Source: Echinicola arenosa
GTDB taxonomy: Bacteria > Bacteroidota > Bacteroidia > Cytophagales > Cyclobacteriaceae
Assembly (NCBI RefSeq): GCF_014841125.1
Contig: NZ_JACYTQ010000001.1
Location: forward strand, 496,001 to 560,000
Length of the DNA: 64,000 nucleotides
Reading direction: 5' to 3'
Shown piece after piece: positions 1 through 7,820 of the stretch (positions are counted from its first letter, which is position 1; every line of letters begins with the position of its first letter). The notes beneath the pieces were generated by a model. It was not told the DNA's origin, searched no databases, and saw nothing but the letters and a program-made list of their open reading frames with translations. The position numbers and the translations under genes are program-made.

Positions 1-402
1 TGCCATGCTCATGCCCGAATAGGTGAAATTCTGTGCTCCGGTAGACTGAGCCAATAACTCTGTAAAATCTTTAACCAATGCTGTAAAACCAGACAAGTCA
101 TTTGCTCCAACTTCGGCGAGCAATACATTGAAATAAGGTCTTAATTCGGCATATTTGTCATCAGATGCGATGGTCAATACCGTTCCTTCCACCACAGTTC
201 TAAGGTTTAAATATCCTTGCTCGATCATTTGGCCCTGATTGTTTGGGTCAGCTACCATTGTTTCTCCTCCTAACTTTGTGGCATAAAAGGAGTCGTCCAT
301 TACAGGTGGCTCATAATCTTCATAGTCATCTCCACAAGAACTGAAGACCATCACTGATCCAAGCAGCAGGTAAGCCATCAATTGATTTAGTTTTCTCATC
401 AT
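1..402 (-). CDS. Truncated-hemoglobin-like lipoprotein (C-terminus cut by window edge)
   Basis: Partial: 134 codons are visible, read leftward from the double ATG at 402/399 and running off position 1. The N-terminus is a lipoprotein signal ending VFSSC, with Cys23 followed by an acidic linker. The mature part opens with KLGGETMV, continues with a helical stretch containing PYFNVLLAEVG, and ends in FTYSGMSMA. This order (LGG, then a YF turn, then a YxGxxM segment just before the expected proximal AH) fits group 1 truncated hemoglobins, with an insertion after LGG. The heme-ligating His would lie beyond the edge and cannot be checked. It sits 23 bp after the membrane-protein gene at 426-848 and is probably co-transcribed with it. 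The export signal is unusual for a globin. The globin call is moderate; the lipoprotein call is firmer. Confidence 0.6.
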   Translation of the reverse strand, partial: MMRKLNQLMAYLLLGSVMVFSSCGDDYEDYEPPVMDDSFYATKLGGETMVADPNNQGQMIEQGYLNLRTVVEGTVLTIASDDKYAELRPYFNVLLAEVGANDLSGFTALVKDFTELLAQSTGAQNFTYSGMSMA

Positions 403-425
403 TTCTAAGGTTTATGTAAAAATTA

Positions 426-848
426 TCAGTTAGTAAATATTTTCTCGAAATAACTCCCCAGTTTGTATGTAAGAGAGCTTTTATTAATTGCAGGGCAACT
501 GGCAGCCAATTGCTCCTCGCTTGGCTGAAAAAGAGAAGATTGAAGCGCATATTCATTATTCACCATTTTCACCAAATCATGGGGATTGTGCTTCACCCTA
601 TCGTATAAAACAATCATATAATCAGCGCTTAGATTGATCCTCGCATCTCTCATACCTTCTTTTTTTAAAAGATCAATCTTGATATTTTCAGATTTTAGGG
701 AGTCGATGTCTTCATTAAAATCTATTTGACTCATTGCCCAGTTGGGACCTTGAGGACGTTCACTGGTAACCATATAAATATGAATCGCCAGTGTAGCTAC
801 CAGTAGTAGTACTATCGATGCCACTCCTATTATAATTTTCTTGATCAT
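426..848 (-). CDS. Membrane-anchored protein of unknown function
   Basis: A 140-residue protein with one N-terminal transmembrane segment (about residues 5-26) and a soluble remainder, probably outside the cytoplasm. I do not recognise a domain. Visible points are a conserved-looking core around DYMIVLYDRV, a single cysteine in an AASCPAINKSS segment near residue 118, and an aromatic C-terminus. It is the first gene of a two-gene leftward unit, followed after 23 bp by the globin-like lipoprotein, so a role as its membrane partner is possible. The single Cys-Pro could bind metal or heme, but nothing in the sequence demonstrates this. It diverges from the TPR gene at 1006. Confidence 0.75.
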   Translation of the reverse strand: MIKKIIIGVASIVLLLVATLAIHIYMVTSERPQGPNWAMSQIDFNEDIDSLKSENIKIDLLKKEGMRDARINLSADYMIVLYDRVKHNPHDLVKMVNNEYALQSSLFQPSEEQLAASCPAINKSSLTYKLGSYFEKIFTN

Positions 849-1005
849 GGTTCTTTTCGTTTAAAGTCTGTTTCAAAAACATACGATCCTGACCTATCTA
901 TTGGATTACCTGCCTTAAAAAAAAACAATAGGCACATCCAATAATTTGATCAAAGCATTGATTTTTAAAAACTATTTAATTAGTTTTATAACTAAACACT
1001 TTTAT

Positions 1006-1791
1006 ATGAAACAGTTATTTGCCATCGCGATCATTGTGCTTTTTTCTTCCTGTGGCGGAAGTTTCGATAAAGCCAACCAGTATTTTAAGAACCAACAATT
1101 TGGGGATGCCATTTCTGAGTTGAACTGGGTATTATTTATGAAAATGTCAAACCTGGAAGCCCTTCAACTTAGAGCCATGAGCTATGAAGCCATGGAAAAG
1201 TATAATGAGGCACTGACAGATTATAAACGAATCACGCAATTAGCTCCAAATGACCCTCAGGCTTTGGCAGGAATGGGAAAAGTTTATTGGGAATTAGAAG
1301 AATATCAGCAGGCAGAGAAGCACTTCTTGTTAGCTGCAAAAGAAGACCCAAAAAATGTAGAGCTATTGATTATGCTTGGCCGATCAATGATCAAAAACGA
1401 GAATTTCAAATCAGCCGAAGACTTCCTTTATGAGGCAAAAAAACTCGACCCAAAAAATGCCTCCATTTATTTTTATAGAGGAATAGTTCAAGCCCACCTT
1501 GGCGATGCCTGGACGGCTGCCTCACAATTTAATATGTATATCATGTACTCTGGGGACAATTTGACGGCCTATTACAATAGAGGGCTGGCCTATATGCGGA
1601 TGGGGATGGTAGATTGGGCGACAGAGGACTTTGACAGGGTATTAAAAAGCCAACCCAATCATTATAATGCACTTGCCCGAAGAGCTATCTGTCTAATGGA
1701 CACCAATCCCAGTCAATCCTGCCGAGACCTGAGATTGGCCGCAAAGCACGGGAGTGAATTCGCCAAAGAAAACCTTGACAAGTGCATGTGA
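1006..1791 (+). CDS. TPR-repeat lipoprotein
   Basis: A 261-residue protein made almost wholly of tetratricopeptide repeats, about six units between residues 20 and 255 with the usual A/G-Y-x(3)-Y spacing (for example YNEALTDYKR and QQAEKHF). The start at 1006 is chosen because it gives a short lipoprotein signal, MKQLFAIAIIVLFSSC with Cys16; the 20 upstream in-frame codons lack any signal character. TPR lipoproteins of this size usually scaffold envelope protein complexes, and the partner here is unknown. It is monocistronic: the leftward globin unit lies upstream and a 154-bp gap separates it from the next gene. Confidence 0.85.
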   Translation: MKQLFAIAIIVLFSSCGGSFDKANQYFKNQQFGDAISELNWVLFMKMSNLEALQLRAMSYEAMEKYNEALTDYKRITQLAPNDPQALAGMGKVYWELEEYQQAEKHFLLAAKEDPKNVELLIMLGRSMIKNENFKSAEDFLYEAKKLDPKNASIYFYRGIVQAHLGDAWTAASQFNMYIMYSGDNLTAYYNRGLAYMRMGMVDWATEDFDRVLKSQPNHYNALARRAICLMDTNPSQSCRDLRLAAKHGSEFAKENLDKCM

Positions 1792-1917
1792 GTCTAAATT
1801 CTAAAGACATTAACCTCTTACTTATACTTAAAACAAAGTGTAATTATTGAGCAATTTCACTTTTGTATTTTGGTCAACCTAAATACATTTTTTCACATTA
1901 ACTTTATAATAAACCGC

Positions 1918-1943
1918 TTTAAGTCCTATTTTTGGGACTTAAA
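1918..1943 (+). other. Stem-loop abutting the start codon of the polyprenol-phosphate glycosyltransferase
   Basis: A perfect 9-bp inverted repeat (TTTAAGTCC at 1918-1926, GGACTTAAA at 1935-1943) with an 8-nt U-rich loop ends two nucleotides before the ATG at 1946. In RNA it would fold over the ribosome entry region; as DNA it could be an operator. No T-tract follows, so it is not a terminator. Confidence 0.6.
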
Positions 1944-1945
1944 TT

Positions 1946-2698
1946 ATGAGCCACAAGAAATTAGTTATCATCCCGACCTACAACGAAAAGGAGAACATCC
2001 AGGATATCATCCAGGCTGTCATGCAGTTATCAGGTCTTTTCGAAGTTTTGATCATTGATGACAATTCTCCAGATGGGACTGCCAAGTTGGTCAAAAGCGC
2101 CCAGGGTTCTTATCCTCAAAGGGTACACCTATTGGAAAGAAAAGGAAAATTAGGCTTGGGAACGGCTTATATTGAAGGCTTTAAATTCGCCTTAAAAAAT
2201 GGCTACGACTATATCTTTGAGATGGATGCTGACTTTTCCCACAACCCCAAAGACCTGATCAGACTTTATGAAGCCTGCGCCATAGATGGCTACCAAATGG
2301 CCATTGGCTCACGCTATATCAAAGGGGTGAATGTGGTCAACTGGCCCATGGGCAGGGTATTGATGTCCTACTTTGCCAGTGTTTATGTGCAGTTCATCAC
2401 TGGCTTACCCATCAAGGACTCCACAGCCGGTTTCAAATGTTATCACAGAAGTGTTTTGGAAGGTATCAAGCTCAACAAAATCAAATTTGTCGGCTATGCC
2501 TTTCAGATCGAAATGAAGTTCACTACCTGGAAGCTAGGATATAAAATCGTAGAAATTCCTATAATTTTTACTGACAGGACGAAAGGTACTTCAAAAATGT
2601 CTACTCATATTTTCCGAGAAGCTGTAATGGGTGTCATTTATATGAAACTAAAGAGCTTATTTAAGCCATATAAAAAAGCCACTAATCAAACCGAATAG
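1946..2698 (+). CDS. Polyprenol-phosphate mannosyltransferase-like GT2 (DPMS family)
   Basis: A 250-residue family 2 glycosyltransferase that would transfer a hexose from a nucleotide sugar to a polyprenyl phosphate carrier on the inner face of the membrane. The N-terminus shows the nucleotide-binding VIIPTYNEKENI and IDDNSPDGT motifs, and the metal-binding DAD is in EMDADFSHNP near residue 95. A SRY and a TAGFKCYHR acceptor-loop motif follow. The length matches the soluble DPM1-type enzymes without C-terminal transmembrane helices. It shares 17 bp tail to tail with the permease gene on the other strand. The sugar (mannose or another) cannot be read from sequence. A hairpin immediately before the ATG may limit translation. 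Confidence 0.88.
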   Translation: MSHKKLVIIPTYNEKENIQDIIQAVMQLSGLFEVLIIDDNSPDGTAKLVKSAQGSYPQRVHLLERKGKLGLGTAYIEGFKFALKNGYDYIFEMDADFSHNPKDLIRLYEACAIDGYQMAIGSRYIKGVNVVNWPMGRVLMSYFASVYVQFITGLPIKDSTAGFKCYHRSVLEGIKLNKIKFVGYAFQIEMKFTTWKLGYKIVEIPIIFTDRTKGTSKMSTHIFREAVMGVIYMKLKSLFKPYKKATNQTE

Positions 2699-3902
2699 CC
2701 TTAATGGGCTGAACATTACTGATAACCATGGCAGGTATAAAAAGTACCAAAGTAGTTACCAGTAGAACCAAAACATTAAGAGAAATAATGATGGGCCAGT
2801 TCCATTGGATCGGAACATAACTCATGTAATAGTTAGTCGGGTCCAAACCTATGACTTTTGTCCAATCCTGAAGTGCGCAAATACCCAAGCCAATTAGATT
2901 TCCTATCAACAAACCCCTTCCAATAATCCGAATACCATTCCAAACGAAGATTCTTCTGATCTGTCGATTAGTACTCCCCATAGCCTTGAGCATCCCAATC
3001 ATTTGCGTCCGTTCCATAATCAGAATAAATAAAATCGCCACCATATTAAAAGCGGCAACGAAAAGGATCAATCCCAAAAACACATACACATTATTATTGA
3101 GCAATTTAAGCCAGTCAAAAATCTGAATGTATTTATCGGTTACTTTATCTATTTTGAGGTCGTAATCTATCCTGCCATAAAGTTCATCTTCCATCTCATC
3201 AATCTGATTTGGATTCTTTAGAAAAACCTCAAATCCACCTACCATATCATTTTCCCACCCATTGAGGTTTCTAATGGTCTGAATATCTCCAAGAATGACT
3301 TTATCATCAAAATCCTCTAGATAGGTCTCATAAATCCCTACAATATCAAAGCGGCGATAACGGGGCGGGTCCTGAACGAAATACATGATGATCTTTTCTC
3401 CGACCTTTAACCTTAGCTTATCGGCTATTTTGCTACTTAGTAATATCTCATTGGACGCACTTCCATCTTCAGCAAACTGAATAAACCTTCCTGATTTCAA
3501 TGATTGTGAAAAAACTTCTTGATCAAAATCCTTACCAATCCCTTTTAATAACACACCTTGGACCTCTTCATCTCCCTTGAGCAACCCCGGCTTATAGGCA
3601 TATTCCTGTACATGACCAATAAAGCCGTATTCATGATATTTTTTATAAAAGTTACTGTTTTTGCTAGAAGGAAGGTCTTCGTAAGCATTGCTGGAGGTAA
3701 ACTTATGAACCTGATAGTGACCTGTAAAGGAAAACACCTTGCTGGAAACAACTTCTTGGAAACCTCCCAATATCAAAAACGAGAGTATGAGTATGGAAAG
3801 GCCAATAGCAATACTCGCTACTGCAATGCGATGTATGGTTCCTGTAAATCCACCTGTTCTTTTAAAACTAATTCTTTTAGCAATGAAGTAGGAAAGGTTC
3901 AA
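2682..3902 (-). CDS. LolC/LolE-like FtsX-family permease
   Basis: A 406-residue permease of the type that, with an ATPase such as LolD, extracts lipoproteins from the inner membrane. Four transmembrane segments are visible: one at about 25-50, then a periplasmic MacB/PCD-like domain (50-270), then three near 275-300, 325-345 and 370-400. The GMLKAMGSTNRQIRRIF stretch before the third helix is the FtsX coupling region. The only possible start is TTG at 3902: the frame is closed by a stop at 3912-3914 with no ATG between, and MNLSYFIAKRI is typical for this family. No LolD-type ATPase lies next to it. A general ABC export permease is the alternative. Confidence 0.88.
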   Translation of the reverse strand: MNLSYFIAKRISFKRTGGFTGTIHRIAVASIAIGLSILILSFLILGGFQEVVSSKVFSFTGHYQVHKFTSSNAYEDLPSSKNSNFYKKYHEYGFIGHVQEYAYKPGLLKGDEEVQGVLLKGIGKDFDQEVFSQSLKSGRFIQFAEDGSASNEILLSSKIADKLRLKVGEKIIMYFVQDPPRYRRFDIVGIYETYLEDFDDKVILGDIQTIRNLNGWENDMVGGFEVFLKNPNQIDEMEDELYGRIDYDLKIDKVTDKYIQIFDWLKLLNNNVYVFLGLILFVAAFNMVAILFILIMERTQMIGMLKAMGSTNRQIRRIFVWNGIRIIGRGLLIGNLIGLGICALQDWTKVIGLDPTNYYMSYVPIQWNWPIIISLNVLVLLVTTLVLFIPAMVISNVQPIKAIRFD

Positions 3903-3942
3903 TGAAGTGTTTTATTTTGTTAAGATTCAAATGCAAATTAAT

Positions 3943-5157
3943 ATGAAGCTGTTAAAATTAATACTTCTATTTACATTTTCACTAAGTACATTGGCTTATT
4001 GTAAAAACTCCTCTAAAGGAGATAAGGAAAATAACAATAGAATAAACAAAAGCGCTGAAGACCCTATTTTACCTGCTGCAGACCAGCCTGAAAAATACCT
4101 TCCTTTGCTCAAAGGCAAAAAGGTGGGATTAGTCGCCAATCAAACCAGTATCCTTACCCAAAGCAACAATCAGCATTTAGTTGATTTTCTACTTTCTGAA
4201 GGCATTACTGTACAAAAAATATTTGTTCCAGAACATGGTTTTAGAGGAGACGCTGATGCTGGGGAGGTGATCGCAAATGACACAGACAAGGACACTGGAA
4301 TTCCCTTGGTCTCATTGTATGGTGCCAACAAAAAACCGTCTGAAGAAGCCTTGATGGATATTGATGTAGTTGTATTTGACTTCCAGGATGTGGGAGTTCG
4401 GTTTTACACCTATATCAGCACCATGCATTATGTCATGGAGGCATGTGCAGAACAGAATAAGCCCATGATCATCATGGATCGTCCCAACCCTAATGGCGAT
4501 TATATTGATGGCCCTATCTTGGATAAGGCCTATAAAAGCTTTGTGGGCATGCACCCCATTCCTGTAGTCCACGGGCTTACCATGGGTGAGCTTGCCCAGA
4601 TGATCAACGGAGAGGGATGGTTAAAAAATGGTATAAAAGCAGACATTACTGTCATCCCAGTAGCCAATTGGGACCATAGTATGCACTATTCCCTTCCTAT
4701 AAAACCTTCTCCTAACTTACCCAATGATGTTTCCATTAGGCTCTACCCTTCCTTGTGTTTTTTTGAAGGTACCGATATCAGTGTTGGTCGAGGCACATAT
4801 TACCCTTTTCAGGTATTCGGAGCACCAGACCCTAAGTTTGGCAAATTTACCTTTACTCCTGAAAGTATTCAAGGCATGAGTAAACACCCTCCACATGAAG
4901 GGAAATTATGTTTTGGAACCGATCTTAGAGAAAGCGAGCTGGACCATCAATTTACCCTAAAATATCTATTGGAGATGTACCAAAAATCAGGACTTAAAGA
5001 GAAATTTTTCAACAGCTTCTTCAATAAACTCGCAGGTTCGGATCAATTAAAGAAAGATATTCTGGCAGATAAAACCGAAGCAGAAATAAAGGCCGGATGG
5101 CAAGCAGGACTTGATGCCTATAAAAGCAAAAGAGAAAAATACCTGCTTTATCGATAA
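3943..5157 (+). CDS. namZ: Exo-beta-N-acetylmuramidase NamZ (DUF1343)
   Basis: A 404-residue exported enzyme of the NamZ/DUF1343 family, which releases terminal N-acetylmuramic acid from peptidoglycan fragments during cell-wall recycling. Recognisable blocks are GKKVGLVANQTS, the strictly conserved PEHGFRG near residue 100, DVVVFDFQDVGVRFYTYI and DRPNPNGD. The start at 3943 gives a signal sequence ending in LAYC (Cys20), so it is either a lipoprotein or a periplasmic protein; the GTG 36 bp upstream would add a tail without signal character. It is divergent from the permease gene with a 40-bp gap and is followed after 19 bp by fmt, probably in one transcript. Confidence 0.88.
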   Translation: MKLLKLILLFTFSLSTLAYCKNSSKGDKENNNRINKSAEDPILPAADQPEKYLPLLKGKKVGLVANQTSILTQSNNQHLVDFLLSEGITVQKIFVPEHGFRGDADAGEVIANDTDKDTGIPLVSLYGANKKPSEEALMDIDVVVFDFQDVGVRFYTYISTMHYVMEACAEQNKPMIIMDRPNPNGDYIDGPILDKAYKSFVGMHPIPVVHGLTMGELAQMINGEGWLKNGIKADITVIPVANWDHSMHYSLPIKPSPNLPNDVSIRLYPSLCFFEGTDISVGRGTYYPFQVFGAPDPKFGKFTFTPESIQGMSKHPPHEGKLCFGTDLRESELDHQFTLKYLLEMYQKSGLKEKFFNSFFNKLAGSDQLKKDILADKTEAEIKAGWQAGLDAYKSKREKYLLYR

Positions 5158-5176
5158 AGTAACCAAGAATTATAAG

Positions 5177-6097
5177 ATGAATAAGGATCTTCGTATCATT
5201 TACATGGGCACCCCGGAATTCGCGGTACCTTCTTTAGAAATACTAGTAGAAAATGGCTGGAATGTAGTCGCCGTCATTACTGCTCCTGATAAGCCTAAGG
5301 GCAGAGGTCAAAAGCTGATTCCTTCTGCAGTGAAAGTAGCAGCAGAAAAACACGATATTCCTGTTCTACAGCCTACCAACCTTAAGGCTCCGGATTTTAT
5401 TGAAGAGTTGAAGAGCTACCAAGCAGATATTCAAGTGGTGGTCGCTTTCCGAATGCTTCCTGAGGTTGTTTGGAACATGCCTCCAAAAGGCACTTTTAAC
5501 CTTCATGCTTCCTTACTACCCAATTACCGAGGAGCTGCTCCCATCAATTGGGCCATTATCAATGGTGAAAAAGAAACCGGTGTTACGACGTTTTTCTTGA
5601 AGCATGAAATTGACACTGGAAGCATTATTTTCCAAGAAAAAGAACCCATTCTCTCGGAGGACAATATTGGTAGCCTTTATGAAAAACTCATGAAAAGAGG
5701 CTCAAAATTGGTACTCAAGACCATTGAAGAAGTAGCAAAGGGTAAAGTCACTACGGCTATCCAAGATGAAAGCTTAGCTCACCATCATGCTCCAAAAATC
5801 TTCAAGGAAACCTGCGAAATCAATTGGGAGAAGAGTGCTATAGATGTCCATAACTTGGTCAGAGGTCTTTCTCCGTATCCTGCAGCATGGACTACATTGA
5901 ATGAAAAAATTTGTAAAATCTATGAAAGCTCACTTATAGAATCCCTGCCTGACAAAGTCCCAGGTGAGTTTGAAACTGATAATAAAACTTATCTACATAT
6001 TCAAACTGGCAAAGGAGCACTTTCTATAAAGGAACTCCAACTGCAAGGTAAAAAGAGAATGAATATTGATGAGTTCCTAAGAGGCAACAAGCTTTAA
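5177..6097 (+). CDS. fmt: Methionyl-tRNA formyltransferase
   Basis: A 306-residue enzyme that formylates the initiator Met-tRNA in the cytoplasm using 10-formyl-tetrahydrofolate. The N-terminal formyltransferase domain starts IIYMGTPEFAVPSLE and carries the catalytic Asn and His in FNLHASLLP, the YRGAAPINWAI loop, and the Asp in EIDTGSI. The C-terminal OB-like tRNA-binding part spans about 205-306. The ATG at 5177 is chosen because the 22 in-frame codons upstream lie inside namZ and do not resemble the family. It is probably co-transcribed with namZ and ends at a good intrinsic terminator. Confidence 0.96.
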   Translation: MNKDLRIIYMGTPEFAVPSLEILVENGWNVVAVITAPDKPKGRGQKLIPSAVKVAAEKHDIPVLQPTNLKAPDFIEELKSYQADIQVVVAFRMLPEVVWNMPPKGTFNLHASLLPNYRGAAPINWAIINGEKETGVTTFFLKHEIDTGSIIFQEKEPILSEDNIGSLYEKLMKRGSKLVLKTIEEVAKGKVTTAIQDESLAHHHAPKIFKETCEINWEKSAIDVHNLVRGLSPYPAAWTTLNEKICKIYESSLIESLPDKVPGEFETDNKTYLHIQTGKGALSIKELQLQGKKRMNIDEFLRGNKL

Positions 6098-6123
6098 GCC
6101 CAGTTAACTGCAAAACCTCTCCT

Positions 6124-6154
6124 GTCCGGTTGCTTATAGTAGCCGGACTTTTTT
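6124..6154 (+). terminator. Intrinsic terminator of fmt
   Basis: The GTCCGG arm (6124-6129) pairs with CCGGAC (6143-6148). The stem is extended inward by two G-U and three Watson-Crick pairs to a 3-nt loop and is followed by six T residues (6149-6154). It lies 27 bp after the fmt stop codon. Confidence 0.85.
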
Positions 6155-6279
6155 GATCCCCTACCAGATACTCATTCCCAAGTATCATGTAATATTTCAA
6201 ACACTGCCTATTCCCTCTCGACGCTAGCCTTTTACCTGTAAAATTATTATATTTATATTAACATAAATGCATCTTAACC

Positions 6280-7209
6280 ATGAAATTTCACAAATCATTT
6301 TTATCGATTTTACTGGCAGTTTTTCTTTTTCCAGCACTTGCCGAAGCCCAATTTATCAAAAAGCTAAAAAAAGCCGCCCAAGAAGGAGTAGGTAACGCTG
6401 TGGACAGAAGAGTAAGCAAAGAAGTAGAGAATGCTGCTCAAAAACAAACGGACAAATATTTAGAACAAATTTTCGGGCCTCCCACTGACTACGAGGGAGG
6501 AAATTATGATTACGGCAAGATGATGGGCAGTATCAACATGAACGTAGATACTGAAGACAGCTATCATTTTACTGGATTTACAGAAATGGAAATTTCCGGC
6601 ACTGATGAAAAAGGCAAAGAAATGGATCCAGTCTCCTTCAAGTCTTTTTTGGGCAATGAAAACGAAGTTTGGGCCATGCAGATGGACCCAGAAGAAAAAG
6701 ATGTGGAAAGCACCATTATGATTTTTGACAATAAAAACAGTGCTACCATCTTATTGATGGAAAGTAAAAAAGGTGAAAAATCCAGAATAGCCTATGGTAT
6801 GGATTGGTCAAATATGATGGGAACTGCTGCAGATGAAAAGATAGAGGAGGTAGAAGAAACCAAGCTGACTTTTGAAAAGACAGGCAACACCAAAACGATT
6901 CTTGGCTATGAATGTGAGGAGTACCATGCCGAAAACGAAGAATTTACTTCATCGTTTTGGGTGAGCAAGGAACCTATCCAAGGATATGCATCTTATTGGT
7001 CCAAAAACAATTTTATGTTTTCCAAGAAAATGCAAACCAAGTACCAAGCTTATTACAGCAAGCTTCCAGATGGTAACGTATTGGAAATGACTTATCGCTC
7101 AAAAGAAGATGATGGAATTTCAAGGATGAAGATTTTGGAAATCAATACCACTGAAAATTTTGATTTCAATATGTCAGATTATACAAATGCCATGGAGGGG
7201 CAAAACTAG
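6280..7209 (+). CDS. Secreted DUF4412-type protein
   Basis: A 309-residue protein with a clear signal peptide, MKFHKSFLSILLAVFLFPALAEAQ, cut after residue 24. It is followed by a short charged helical stretch and a beta-rich domain (about 70-300) resembling the DUF4412 family of Bacteroidota, including TILGYECEEYHAE and FWVSKEP. Members are periplasmic or outer-membrane associated and of unknown function; the fold resembles lipoprotein-carrier proteins. It stands alone between fmt and folA with its own upstream region of about 125 bp after the fmt terminator. No catalytic residues are apparent. Confidence 0.8.
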   Translation: MKFHKSFLSILLAVFLFPALAEAQFIKKLKKAAQEGVGNAVDRRVSKEVENAAQKQTDKYLEQIFGPPTDYEGGNYDYGKMMGSINMNVDTEDSYHFTGFTEMEISGTDEKGKEMDPVSFKSFLGNENEVWAMQMDPEEKDVESTIMIFDNKNSATILLMESKKGEKSRIAYGMDWSNMMGTAADEKIEEVEETKLTFEKTGNTKTILGYECEEYHAENEEFTSSFWVSKEPIQGYASYWSKNNFMFSKKMQTKYQAYYSKLPDGNVLEMTYRSKEDDGISRMKILEINTTENFDFNMSDYTNAMEGQN

Positions 7210-7310
7210 CCTCTTCTTTTTGAATCCATATTTGCCCAAACTTTTTAACAACCATTTTTTAAAGGATGGAAAAACCTTGGTATCTTGTGCAATTCAAAAA
7301 ATCCTAGGTT

Positions 7311-7808
7311 TTGACAGTTTCTATCATTGTAGCTAAAGCTAAAAACAACATCATTGGAAAGGATAATCAATTGATTTGGCGCCTTTCAGCCGACCTCCAA
7401 TATTTCAAAAAAAAGACCAGTGGCCATTATATCATCATGGGTAGGAAAACCTATGAATCCATGGGGAAACCACTTCCCAACCGAACCTCGGTGGTGATAA
7501 CCAGAAACAAAGATTATAAAATCCCTGAGGGACATTATGTGGTTCACAATATAGAAGAGGCTTTGAAACTCACTAAAAGCCATAATCAAGAAAAGGCATA
7601 TGTAATCGGAGGAGCAGAAATCTATAAGCTAGCACTACCCTATGTAGACGAACTATTGATCACGGAAGTAGACTGTGAACCGGATGGAGATGCCTACTTT
7701 CCTGAAATAAAGCCAGAAAACTGGAAAAAAACTTCCGAAGAACCACATATCAAGGATGAGAAAAACGAATTTGATTTCACTTTTACTGTTTATCGCAGAA
7801 TCCAATAA
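7311..7808 (+). CDS. folA: Dihydrofolate reductase
   Basis: A 165-residue enzyme reducing dihydrofolate to tetrahydrofolate with NADPH. Visible elements are the N-terminal ISIVVAKAKNN-like strand, the Met20-type loop NNIIGKDNQLIW, the catalytic Asp28 in LSADLQYFK, the NADPH-binding IIMGRKTYESMG, and the late VIGGAEIYKLAL. Translation must begin at TTG 7311: a TAG stop lies in frame at 7305-7307 and no ATG or GTG precedes the conserved first strand. A 12-bp gap to cinA suggests a shared transcript. No thymidylate synthase gene lies alongside, although the two are often paired. Confidence 0.95.
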   Translation: MTVSIIVAKAKNNIIGKDNQLIWRLSADLQYFKKKTSGHYIIMGRKTYESMGKPLPNRTSVVITRNKDYKIPEGHYVVHNIEEALKLTKSHNQEKAYVIGGAEIYKLALPYVDELLITEVDCEPDGDAYFPEIKPENWKKTSEEPHIKDEKNEFDFTFTVYRRIQ

Positions 7809-7820
7809 TTCAAGAACTCT

